Source of the DNA: Siphonodentalium dalli
Lineage: Eukaryota; Mollusca; Scaphopoda; Gadilida; Siphonodentaliidae
NCBI GenBank assembly: GCA_032622095.1
Contig: CP136066.1
Coordinates: 7,279,784-7,343,783, forward strand
Direction of reading: 5' to 3'
Length of the DNA stretch: 64,000 nt
The stretch's first letter is position 1. Each line of letters opens with the position of its first letter. The notes under the pieces were generated by a model that was not told the origin of the DNA, searched no databases, and saw only the letters and a list, made by a program, of their open reading frames with translations. Of the stretch, positions 33,655-43,870 are shown piece by piece. A program made the position numbers and the translations under genes.

Positions 33655-34205
33655 TAATTGGGATGGCACCTCATGCATGTATTGTTTTCTTTTAATCGGG
33701 ATGATCACCCATGCGTATATTGTGTTCTTCAATCGGGATGGTCACCCATGCATATATTGATTTCTTTTAATAAGGATGGTCGCCCATGCATATATTGGTT
33801 TCTTTCAATAAGGATGGTCACCATACATATATTGTTTCCTTTTAAATAGGATGGTCACCCATGCTTATATTGTTTTCTTTTAGTTTGGATGGTCACCCGT
33901 GCATATATTGTTTTATTGTAATTAGGATGGTCACCCATTCATATATTGTTTTCTATTAATTTGGATGGTCACCCATACATATATTGTTCTATTTTAATTA
34001 GGATGGTCACCCATGCATATATTGTTTTCTTTTAATAAGGATGATTACCCATACATATATTGTTTTCTTTTAATTAGGATGGTCACCCTTGCATATATTA
34101 TTTTCTTTTAATAGGATGGTCCCCCATGCATATATTGTTGTCTTTTAATTAGAATGGTCACCCCTCCATATATTGTTTTCTTTTAATTTGGATGGTCATC
34201 CATGT
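33655..34205 (+). repeat. 38-bp minisatellite, ~14 copies (locus 1)
   Basis: The unit is built on TTTTCTTTTAATTAGGATGG, TCACCCATGCATATATTG, with frequent point variants (GTCGCCC, TTTGGATGG). It ends at GACCATGAGCC, where a different element begins. A second array of the same unit is at 43565-43870. Confidence 0.9.
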
Positions 34206-34600
34206 AGACCATGAGCCAGGCTCCCCAAAAATGGAAAATGGTATCAATTTGGTGGGCAAATTCTACCAAAAGTTTTCTCAAAAGCTCATAATCTGAAGTT
34301 TATGTCAGTGCTGGGGCACACTGGCGCAGTGTAGCTTAGTGTTGAAAATGTGTGTCCCATGGCAACGGATGGTGTTTTTGGTCAGTATAAACAATATGCA
34401 TAAAACGGTCTATACCAAGAAAGTTTAATGCAGTAACTCTATCTTGGCATTGGTATGGGCTTTCATTTGACACTAGAGATTTCACATCTAGAGGTCAAGG
34501 TCATATACAAAGGTCAAGGTCATTGACAAGAATATTAGCTTTTTTCAAATCGGGTCATACATTTTGTACCCACTGAGTTTATATATCAGTTTTGAATATG
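34206..34600 (+). mobile_element. Dispersed element with X-box and TCAAGGTCA motifs, copy 1
   Basis: Text such as CAATTTGGTGGGCAAATTCT, GTGCTGGGGCACACTG, CCCATGGCAACGG (34356-34368) and GCAGTAACTCTATCTT is found in reverse complement at 43200-43556. It ends with two AGGTCAAGGTCA tandem half-sites (about 34490-34530). It is non-coding and starts exactly at the end of the 38-bp array. Confidence 0.75.
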
Positions 34601-35625
34601 TTATCTTTACTCGGAATTAATCTAGAGCATACTGGCTAGTCGGAGAACTGTGTTATTGTTGCAACTGACAAGCCAGTAATGAGATATCGTGCTTTTGTGT
34701 ATATTTTAGAGTTATTTACTTATCTCGGGTTGTTTAATGGTTGAATTGTGAATTTGTTGACTAAAGCTTGAAACTTATACAAATGTATGTTGCTTAGTTA
34801 TAACTTCGCTACATATAATTAATACATAGTTACGAGTATGACCGTGGCAGCTTCAGAGTCAATAATCAATATTCCATCGACGTCACTATATGATTTCATA
34901 CCTTTTACAACCATCCACTTATGGTCATGAAACGAACTTGTTCTCTCAATTATATATATCCCACACGTAAATATCATGACAACCCTAATCGCATTCTGTT
35001 ATCTTTGCAATTTATCATTTTCAAAATGGATGATGCACTATCATAAACATTGATTAATCTTTTCAAGCAGATTTGATGTCCAGGTTGGGAATCGTCCCTG
35101 CTTCGCTGAGGTTATATTATATCAGTCAATAAAGTCTTTTATTCCTCATTCCTGTAGCGTCATGTCGTTATGGGACGCTCGACTAGAAACACATTGTAAG
35201 AGTAACCATTCCCATATGGCATCTTGTTGACTGGGACAACTTCCCACTTTGGTCAGTAATATTTAATATAGTTAATTAAGCAAATTAAACATGAAAATAA
35301 ACTCAGAACTTGACGGCAAACACTGGGCAAGGTCAACGATTGTCAAATATTCTGACAAATCACAGTTAGACTAAACTATTTGATTTTACTATGTGATTGG
35401 CGATGTTTTTGACAAATTGCTTAAACAGTTTTGTTTACATACCATTTGTTTCAACACACGAATTGTTTTTATTGGTGAGCTATCAATTATTAATATTAGA
35501 ACACAGTGTGTCTTTTCTCCACGTTCTTCTTGGTGGTGACTTTTATAATTTTTTTACATTACCCACCCTGGGTTGCCTTCAATTATTTATCTATGTTCCA
35601 ATTGAAACCACTTGCATTTGTTCAG
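34601..35625. other. No supported gene
   Basis: Unique-looking, AT-rich sequence. A long open frame begins at 35397 on the plus strand but its first half has no coding character. Confidence 0.3.
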
Positions 35626-35744
35626 GATACAACAGGTGGCACATATATAGGAATGACGTTTCCTGTGATCAATTTGGTTATAACATAAATTACATGTATG
35701 GCGACTTCATCTTCTACGCCCCACTCGGTCACCACATCCTTTAG
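35626..35744 (+). CDS. Weak candidate terminal exon, unknown product
   Basis: The acceptor TTTGTTCAG (ending 35625) opens a frame reading YNRWHIYRNDVSCDQFGYNI, then YMYGDFIFYAP and a stop at 35742-35744. The splice site is good, but the exon is short and unrecognised, and its stop coincides with the start of a dispersed repeat (35741). It may be chance. Confidence 0.18.
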
Positions 35745-35905
35745 AGTATTCCACGTCATCTTAATTCACGCAGATTAATTCTACGTATGAAATGTATCGT
35801 CGACTACTTGGCTTTCCTAGCTGATCTTACTAAAAACAAAGCGATCAGTTGGTTTAAATATATTTTATTAGCAAAAGCTAGAGGGGTAAAGCCACAAGTT
35901 TAAAA
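35741..35905 (+). repeat. Direct repeat, copy 1
   Basis: TTTAGAGTATTCCACGTCAT, ATTCTACGTATGAAATGTAT, AAGCGATCAGTTGGTTTAAA and TTATTAGCAAAAGCTAGAGG recur at 36148-36315. The tail AACAACTTAAAGCGACCAGT also recurs near 40803. Confidence 0.8.
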
Positions 35906-36147
35906 ACAACTTAAAGCGACCAGTTAGCAATGTTTCGTTTTGGTATGGGAACTTACAATCATTATTTAAACGTCGAGGACACGATCGAACGACCAATTGC
36001 CGACTGCCATTTACGTGGTGTTATCTTCGTGATGTTATCTTCGTGAGTTCGTGTGAAATGATTGTTTTGAAGCGTTTGTTTGTATACGTAAATGAATGAT
36101 TGGTCAATCGATTGGCGAAATTAGTTATTTCAATTTTTTAATATATT

Positions 36148-36315
36148 TTAGAGTATTCCACGTCATCTTAATTCAAGTCACGCAGATTAATTCTACGTAT
36201 GAAATGTATCATCGACTTTCGTAGCTTTCGTAACTGATCTTACCAAAACAAAGCGATCAGTTGGTTTAAACATATTTTATTAGCAAAAGCTAGAGGGATA
36301 AAGACACAAGTTTAA
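36148..36315 (+). repeat. Direct repeat, copy 2
   Basis: Second copy of 35741-35905, about 400 bp downstream, with a 5-bp insertion after AATTCA. A G-run of 10-11 bases lies beyond it near 36378. Confidence 0.8.
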
Positions 36316-36667
36316 CAAGAAATTCAATTAATTGAGGAAAAACACCCACTGTCCTGAGTGGTATTGATAAGCTATTGGGGGGGGGGGTCTACCACTTCGC
36401 ATGCAAAATAACACGAATGACACCAACAGCTTGGATGTGAGAATAATCCACCATATATGGTAGATATTCAACCAGACTGTGCTTAAGTTTCTCAATTGGT
36501 GACTGATGTACATATACAGTACACACAAATAGTAATAACAATTAACGTTGTGATTTTGAAATTAACCATGCTAGAATATTGACGGTAAGGTGGTATTAAC
36601 TACTACGAGCATAATAATAGTACTAATCTTTTATAATATATGTGGGCATGTTGTATGGAAATATTAA

Positions 36668-37137
36668 AGGTACTCAATCCGATAAAACTCATCTCAATTA
36701 CTATTTCAATGGCTTCGGGGTCAAAAATATTTGATTCGAGTCGAGGAAGTCACCCATCAAAGCTCAGATTTGTTAGATATCGATTTTAGAAATCTATTAT
36801 TTTTCATTATCGGGAATTCTTTCTGGCCCAGAAGACATTCAAAATTGCGTACCCTGATTATAGAGTTATCCATCCTTGTCTGTTTGAATAGAGTTTTGGC
36901 GTAAAATCTCGAGCAGGTTACCAAATTGACGGCAGTTATTAGTACTCATCTCGAGCAATTAACAAATTTCCAAAAATCAATATCTAATAACTCTGAGCTT
37001 TGTTTGATGGTTTTCTCGACTCGAATCAAATATTTTTTACCCCCAAAGCCAAAGAAATAGTAATATAGGACCCTCTGATCGGATTGTTGTTGTTGGAATC
37101 TGTTGAGATGGGGACCCTCTTTTCGGATTGAGTACCT
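36668..37137. mobile_element. 470-bp TTAA-flanked MITE with long inverted arms
   Basis: TTAA at 36664-36667 and 37138-37141 flanks AGGTACTCAATCCGA and its exact inverse. Beyond the first 15 bases the arms stay similar for about 130 bp (CAAATATTTTTGACC-like, GATTCGAGTCGAG, AGCTCAGA, TTAGATAT). The target site suggests a piggyBac-type element, although the terminus AGGTAC differs from the CCCTTT family at 29324. Confidence 0.75.
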
Positions 37138-37194
37138 TTAAAGGACAAACCAATAGTTACAATACAATTATAACTGTTTTTTTTTTAATTAAGA

Positions 37195-37640
37195 GCAAGA
37201 AGAGCTAATTGTGCTTAAGCACAATAAGGGATATTCCTTATTGCGCTTATAAGCTCAATAAGGGAATCTCTATTGTGCTTAAGCGCAATACGGGAATATT
37301 TAATTGCGCTTAAGCGTAATGAAGAATATTCAAATTTCGCTGATAAAGCCTAATAATGAATCTCCTATTAAAGAATAATATATTATATATAGTACATAAA
37401 CTCCTTATAATACAGATGGTGTAGTCCATCTCCACTCTCCATGGCACAATGGGTGGAACAAATATAGGATTATTCTACTATTTGCAGAAGGGTGATCTAA
37501 TGAGAGATATATTAATTGTGTTTAAGTGGAATGGGAAGTAATTGCGGTTAAGCATAATAAGGAATGTCTTATTGCATTCTCATTTGGGCTTAAGCGCAAT
37601 TAGAGATTCCTTAAGTTATTGCGGTTAATCGAAATTGTCT
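37195..37640. repeat. Array of GCGCTTAAGCGC-type small palindromes
   Basis: About eight words of the form ATTGCGCTTAAGCGCAAT (with variants such as TTGTGCTTAAGCACAAT) occur between 37205 and 37635. They are often followed by AAGGGAATATT-like spacers. Each word is itself palindromic around CTTAAG. Confidence 0.75.
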
Positions 37641-38005
37641 ATTAAATGTCAATTTTGATTCCCATAGAGATCATCAATGTCTATGCGCAAGGGCGACGTG
37701 CCAATCTTCTCTATTGGGATTCCAATTGTTGGCTCATTAAATATGCACATATGCTTAAGATACAGTCGCGCATGAAGCGCGCTCCCGTAAGTCGGGTTTT
37801 GGATCCCAGTTAATGAAAATATTATTGAAATAATCGGTTTTCCCCAATAAACAACCATATATTCAATATACATGTTTTGGAGCAGAATTAGGCAGTCCAT
37901 ATTGGACGCCATCATGGAATTTATTTTTTTTGGTTTAATTTTCACACATATTTATTAGTTATGTGGATGGAGTTCTCATAAAACCTCACATCCTTATATT
38001 GGTTA

Positions 38006-38134
38006 CAGTAATGCCCAAAGTAATTGACCACTTAACCACATCAGAATTATTGGTAATTTTTCAGGATTTAAAATCATGAAAAATTACCAATAATTATGCT
38101 GTGGTTAAGTGGTCAATTACTTTGGACATTACTG
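38006..38134. mobile_element. 129-bp mariner-like MITE, copy 1
   Basis: TA|CAGTAATGCCCAAAGTAA ... TTACTTTGGACATTACTG|TA, with almost the whole element palindromic (GACCACTTAACCACA... TGTGGTTAAGTGGTC). TA duplication and CAGT termini fit the Tc1/mariner superfamily. Confidence 0.85.
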
Positions 38135-38180
38135 TACGAGGATTGAGTTATCATTACACCTCAAATCCTTATATTGGTTA

Positions 38181-38309
38181 CAGTAATGCCCAAAGTAATT
38201 GACCACTTAACCACAGCAGAATTATGGGTATTTTTTCAGCATTTAAAATCCTGACAAATTACCCATTATTATGCTGTGGTTAAGTGGTCAATTACTTTGT
38301 ACATTACTG
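38181..38309. mobile_element. 129-bp mariner-like MITE, copy 2
   Basis: Same length and ends as copy 1, with GGGTATTTTTTCAGC in the centre. It is flanked by the same ~46-bp spacer (AGGATTGAGTTATCATTACA), so the element and flank were duplicated together. Confidence 0.85.
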
Positions 38310-38355
38310 TATGAGGATTGAGTTATCATTACACCTCAAATCCTTATATTGGTTA

Positions 38356-38484
38356 TAGTAATGCCCAAAGTAATTGACCACTTAACCACAGCAGAATTAT
38401 GGGTATTTTGTCAGCATTTAAAATCCTGACAAATTACCAATAATTATGCTGTGGTTAAGTGGTCAATTACTTTGGACATTACTG
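38356..38484. mobile_element. 129-bp mariner-like MITE, copy 3
   Basis: Left end reads TATAGTAATGCCC (C to T in the first base); otherwise as copy 2. It ends the ~175-bp tandem series. Confidence 0.85.
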
Positions 38485-38739
38485 TATGAGGATGGAGTTA
38501 AACCTCACATGAGTGTGTTGGGGATTTGGACCTTGACTTGGGACCTTTTGTTTTTAACGCGACAAATGCGCATACACCTTAATATATACAAATTTCTTAT
38601 GTAACCAGAGTTTTTCTTGGATAAGATGAGTTTGAAGCCTGCTTACATTTAAAAATGTCGTCAGTTTTATATTGTCTGCAGCGGACCTCAACGCGTTGAA
38701 GCAAAAGTTACAAAAGATAAAATGTGTATTTAACGAGAC

Positions 38740-39460
38740 TATAATACAACTGAAAAAATAAATTGAGGGAGGGGTGGGCGATACAGGGAACTAAGGGTTG
38801 AACCGATATAAATTTGTAGAGCAATAACGACCAATGTTGACACATTATGCATCTGAACTCAGAGATCAACTCTACTGTTGCAACAAGGCTTTAAAATAGG
38901 GGGGGGTGTCAGAATCTTAGTCATCTCTATATAGTGCCAGAATAGTCATTTATGGACTTCTAAAAGATGTTGGGTTGGTTATATGGACTCGGAGAAAAAG
39001 TGGTTTGTACCGATGAACTGACATAAATTAGTGGAGCGATGTTGCATCGCGACTGTACTAAAGCAGCAATGATATCAAATTGGGGGGGGGGGGGGGGTAT
39101 GAAATTATCTATCTCTATAGATGGCACCAGGATTATATAGAAAGGAATAGCAATTGATATACGTATACGGTATACTATAGTAATACCATAGACATATAAG
39201 TGCAAGTATCACATAATAAAATATTACGTAACGTGACTATACCGATGAAAGAAATAAATAAATTGGACCGGGATTAGAGGTTGGGTTGGTTATATGTTGA
39301 TAATTGGATATGGAATTCATACCGATGAAACGATACAAATTAGTGGAGCGATAAAGACCAATGTTGACATTTATTCAGGCTACGCGGGAGAAAATAGGGG
39401 TTTATACGATAGACCGAAATAAATTTGTCGGGTGATAATGACCAATGTTGACCTATAAAG
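38740..39460 (+). repeat. Irregular repeats of CCAATGTTGACA units with G-runs
   Basis: Related words (AATTAGTGGAGCGAT, GACCAATGTTGACA, ACCGATGAAACGATAC) recur near 38811, 39026, 39348 and 39421. G-runs occur near 38900 and at 39082-39097 (16 G). Unit length is irregular at 75-300 bp. Confidence 0.55.
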
Positions 39461-39559
39461 TAACGCGACTGTACTGTCGGATAATTATCAGGTGTAACCG
39501 GTCAAATATGGACTCTAGTGACCAATATAGAACAGCTCAGAAAACATTCGCAGGGCCCT

Positions 39560-40095
39560 AAAATTTATTTAACACCGCATTTGCCATTAAAATCGATAAA
39601 ACTGTCATTTTTCAAAATTTTAAGCTGAGACTTGGAGTGTGTGGGTGGGATACCTACATATTCCTAAAATGACAGAGTACAGCACGTAATAATGTTTTAG
39701 ATGGAAGAAATGAATTTTTTTCAATGATAAAATTTAACATGGAATTTACCATTAACATCGATTTATGTCGATAAAACTGTCTTTTTCAAACCTTTAGGCT
39801 GAGACTTGGTACATGTGCGTGGGATACATATATGTTCCTAAATGACAGAGTCCATCGCGTACTTATGTTTTAGATGGAAGAAATTGAATTTTTTTCGATG
39901 ATAAATTTTAACATGGAAATTGGATTTGTCCCATTCAAATCTATTTATGTCGATAAAACTGTTATTTTTCAAAAATTTAAGCTGAGACTCGGTGTTTCTG
40001 CGTGGAATACCTATATATTCCGAAAACATCATGGTTAAGCACGTAATTATCTTTTAGATGGAAGAAATTGATTTGTTTCGATGATAAAAATCCAG
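39560..40095 (+). repeat. ~180-bp tandem repeat, 3 copies
   Basis: GATAAAACTGT..TTTTTCAAA, AAGCTGAGACTTGG, GATGGAAGAAATTGAATTTT recur at about 39593, 39770 and 39952. The units are diverged and non-coding. Confidence 0.8.
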
Positions 40096-40765
40096 CGTAA
40101 AATAATCGCCAATGGAGGCTTCGCTTCGCATGGTTGGCAATTATCACGATACACAGGGAACACTTTGACGTTCGTACTCATATTTCACCAATTTTTGTAC
40201 CTGGCTTTCCAATCCTAAGTTTCAAGGGGAAATGTCTAATTTTACTCTATTTGTCGTTATATACATATTATACATATTTATCACACCATTTATTATTCAT
40301 TTTCATAAAAATAAAAAAAAAGAAGCCGAAGATGACATGTTTAAACTGTTTGAAGCACGAATTTGGCGATAACTTATCAGAGTTCGTTATACTTGTGATA
40401 GTTACGTTGCGCACACGTGTTCCAATATCCTATTGCGATAATCGCTTAACCCTTCAGTTTTCAACGGCATTTCAATTGGTTGAAATTAAAATTTCTCAAG
40501 TTCCAGCTCAACACGAATCTATTGACCTAATTGGTAGAAATACTTTAGCAGTAATTCTTAGTTTTATAAGTCATAACTCTAATTTTATTGACGATACGAG
40601 CTCAACATCATAATATGTCACTGTTTATGGCGGTGTTATCCAAACGTGTGCTTTGATAATGGTTATAATTTTATTTTGCGATCAAACGTCAGTGCAGCCC
40701 AGCAGAAACGCATAGGCACTAGTTCAATTCAGCAGAAACGCATAAGTCCTACGATTATAGTACAC

Positions 40766-40801
40766 CCACTGAACGCGCTTCGCGCGTTGGTCAGTGGGTG
40801 A
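40766..40801. repeat. GC-rich hairpin
   Basis: CCCACTGAACGCGCTT is mirrored by CGCGCGTTGGTCAGTGGG, giving a long stem around CGCGCTTCGCGCG. The following AACAACTTAAAGCGACTAGT is shared with the repeat at 35905, so this is probably the end of a dispersed element. Confidence 0.65.
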
Positions 40802-41625
40802 AAAACAACTTAAAGCGACTAGTTAGCAATGCTTCGTTGTGCATATGTTGCTCCTAAACAGATATATAAGTACACTTTTAATGTAGTTATCCAAATTTAA
40901 AAAGTCGTCGTATCAGGTAGCTCATAGATGAAGTTGAACTCACACGCTTCGCTTCTGTGTGATGATCGTTTAACGAATCAATCTATTAGCACCAGGATGG
41001 CTTACCCTACTATATTATGGTGGACTAGAACTCCACAATGCACATTATTATGTAATATATGCATACACCATGTTGACTGGAATAAAAAGCACAGGTCTAC
41101 TTGTATCTGCATGCATCCACATATATTAAAATTCAATTTACGAGTGATATGCATATGGACCATTTTGTTGGTGCAAATTTGCACGTGAAGCGTGTAATTC
41201 AAACTAAAAGAAAGTGATCAGCCGCGGTCAGGTCAATATTTATAGGTTCATTGTAATTATATATGATCACACGGAAAACGCCAATGACTCCCAACTTTCA
41301 AAATAGTGTGTGTGCCATTCATACACGCACACCGTTTATATACTGTGTGGTGCTACATTCAACATCATATATATACTGAAGTCTGGGGCACACTGATACG
41401 TATCGTTCTATGACATATTCTCTCCCAAGAAGGAGGCAATACATAATATAATGTCCACTCGCACATACAGTGCTGTTTCTGTTTTGGGCCCGGTGTTGGT
41501 AAACGAAATTTCACAAAAGCTCCATGTATTATATAGCTTATATATAGAGACTATAGCTACACAAACGTTGTGTGTTGAAATCTGCCAACATTATTACCAT
41601 TGTCTGCAGAATAGCCGGGATAAAG
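40802..41625. other. No supported gene
   Basis: No exon or repeat supported before the candidate exon at 41626. The 159-codon open frame just upstream (40134-40613) is discussed among rejected items. Confidence 0.3.
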
Positions 41626-41818
41626 TTAATATTTATCAGCTACATACAGTCCAACTGGAACTGCCACTGTTTCATTGATCAGATTGTAACCGGAGACCAA
41701 TAATAATGCAGAAGCACTGGTATCACCAATGTGACCAATTACGTTGACCGTGAAGACGTTCAACGGCCTTCTATAGTTTTGTCGTCTCCACATCGCGTCC
41801 TGCTCTTGTAACGTCAAC
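41626..41818 (-). CDS. Candidate terminal exon, unknown product
   Basis: On the minus strand the acceptor TATGATTCAG (ending about 41819) opens a frame starting LTLQEQDAMWRRQNYRRPLN. It continues VFTVNVIGHIGDTSASALLL, VSGYNLINETVAVPVGLYVA and stops at TAA. Strand-like hydrophobic alternation and one N-glycosylation motif (NET) suggest an extracellular or luminal segment. No family is recognised and no neighbouring exon was linked. Confidence 0.35.
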
Positions 41819-41959
41819 TGAATCATATATGGAAGGATACATCAACAGATAATTACATACAATATTTATACTGGGTTTATACAAGTAAAACTACCGAATT
41901 GAAATTGCTATCAATCCTAGTTTTATTACATATTTAGTACCTTTACTGGCTATATAGGT

Positions 41960-42375
41960 CAAAATTTGCCCGCCGATTTGGTACCGGCGAGGTTGTGGGC
42001 TGAATGACTATTCTATATATACCAATGCCCCATACCATACAGTCACTCATTGTATTCATATTCACCCCACCATTGGTCAAATGTCACTCCCTCTATACCT
42101 AGTATCCACAGACATGGCCATATAGCCACTCAAGATATACATACCGTGTATACACCACACCCATAACCATAGAGTCACTCCTTCTATATATACCAATACC
42201 CAAACCCTCGGCAATTCATACACTCCGTGCTTGAATATATACACATCACCCATTGCAATCATACACCAAATGTATGTCCATACAGTCACTCTGTGTATAC
42301 CTATTCACTCCACAATTTGGCCATACGGTCACTCCCCGTATTCATCTACCGATTAAGGGTCAAAATCAGTTATTT
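41960..42375 (+). repeat. Degenerate tandem repeat of CATACAGTCACTC type
   Basis: Words such as CCATACAGTCACTCATTGTA, CCATAGAGTCACTCCTTC, CCATACAGTCACTCTGTG, CCATACGGTCACTCCCCG recur every 40-130 bp, interspersed with ATATACCAATRCCC. The array is old and diverged. Confidence 0.55.
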
Positions 42376-42439
42376 CCCAATATCATGCTTCGGTGTGCAG
42401 TCCATGCCTCAGTGCATGGAAATGTAAGAATTACAGATA

Positions 42440-42780
42440 TTATGGTAAAAGCATGAAACTTCCAACATATGTTCCTTAGACATAATCTTTTCATTTTCAG
42501 ATATAGACCCCATAATGATATGGCCCTGCTTAGCAACCGTTGCTAGGCAACTACCCAAAAATATTAAATGCTCATATAAGGATGTATTACAGTATTTCAT
42601 TCAACTTTAATTTGAGGTCTATGTGTGACATAGGATGAATTACAAAGACTCGTGACTTTGTTTCCTATCATAATGTCCATAACAACCGTTGCTATACAAC
42701 TACCCAGACAGTAAATGTATATCTGGCACTCTCCTCGATGACATTTTGGGAATATTTGATGGTAGATCAGTCTCAAATAC
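42440..42780. promoter_or_regulatory. Two related units each with a GTTGCTA..CAAC X-box-like site
   Basis: GTTGCTAGGCAAC (42539-42551), a perfect RFX X-box palindrome, lies in the first unit (TTAGCAACCGTTGCTAGGCA). The second unit has CAACCGTTGCTATACAACTA (about 42684-42703), a decayed version. Both units share CATAATG...CCGTTGCTA...CAACTACCCA. A regulatory role is not shown. Confidence 0.4.
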
Positions 42781-42914
42781 ATTTTACATATGCTAACACA
42801 TCATAGTGTATGCGATGTAAGTGTTCCGATGTGCGACTCTTTTGTGACATAAATATCATCAGCTCAACTCTGAGGTTCATGGCGGAATATGCATTTGTGT
42901 AGCATTAAAGATCC

Positions 42915-43080
42915 AGTGCAATGCATTCTCTTATGTATGCGGGTCTCTCATTTGAAGCCTTCCATATATAAGAAATGCACTGGTTTACAAGGTTAAGGTA
43001 ATTATTGTTAGACGAATGCATTCTCTTATATATGCGAGGCTCCCCATGGAAGACTCGCATATATAAGAAAATGCATTGGC
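42915..43080. repeat. Two diverged 69-bp foldbacks
   Basis: 42915-42983 and 43011-43080 keep ATGCATTCTCTTATATATGC and the mirrored CATATATAAGAAAATGCAT with different spacers (GGCTCCCCATGGAAGAC in the second). They are older relatives of the family at 27-32 kb. Confidence 0.75.
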
Positions 43081-43199
43081 AGACCGCCAAATCAAAAATC
43101 ATAAAAGAGGTCCGTTATCCATGTAGCATATACGCTACAGCTTATTTAGGAACAAAGATAACGTACTCAGAACAAATATATAAAATCTGTGGGTAGAAA

Positions 43200-43556
43200 A
43201 TGTATGACCCGATATGAAAAAATAATAATATTTTGGTGAATGACCTTGACCTTTGTATATGACCTTGACCTCTAGCGATGAAATCCCCCATTCCAAAAGA
43301 AAGTCCACCAAGGGTTTCGTCCCATATCAATGCAAAGATAGAGTTACTGCTTTAAACTTTCTAGTTGTAGACCATTATAGGCATATTTTGTATACTGGCC
43401 TCTGTTGCCATGGAAACACACATTTTGCACACTAAGCTACACTGCCACAGTACAGTGGGCCCCAGCACTAAGATAAACTTCACAATATAAGCTTTGAGAA
43501 AAATGTTGATAGAATTTACCCACCAAAATTGTACCATTCTCGGTCCAGGCTCATGG
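43200..43556 (-). mobile_element. Dispersed element with X-box and TCAAGGTCA motifs, copy 2 (inverted)
   Basis: Reverse complement of 34206-34600. GTTGCCATGGAAAC (43404-43417) is an RFX X-box match. TGACCTTGACCTTTG and TGACCTTGACCTC (about 43232-43275) hold the nuclear-receptor-like half-sites. It again lies next to a 38-bp array, but with the opposite relative orientation. Confidence 0.75.
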
Positions 43557-43564
43557 ACTAATGC

Positions 43565-43870
43565 ACATATTGTTTTCTGTTAATAGGATGGTCGCCCATA
43601 CATATATTGTTGTATTTTAATTAGGATGGTCACCCATGTCTATATAGTTTCCGTTTAATTAGGATGGTTGCACATGCATATATTGTTTTATTTTAATTAG
43701 GATGGTCACCCATGCATATATTGTTTTATTTTAAGAGGACGGTCGCCCATGCATATATTGTTTTATTTTAATTAGGATGGACACCCATGCACATATTGTT
43801 TTATTTTAATTAGGATGGTCACCCATGTATATATTGTTTTCGTTTAAGTTTGATGGTCGCCTGGCATGCC
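43565..43870 (+). repeat. 38-bp minisatellite, ~8 copies (locus 2)
   Basis: Same unit as 33655-34205 (TTTTATTTTAATTAGGATGG, TCACCCATGCATATATTG), on the same strand, about 9.4 kb away. Confidence 0.9.

Noticed and set aside
40134-40613. 159-codon plus-strand frame
   Set aside because: Compositionally random (Ile/Leu/Tyr/Lys-rich), overlaps the end of a ~180-bp repeat, and shows no domain or splice context.
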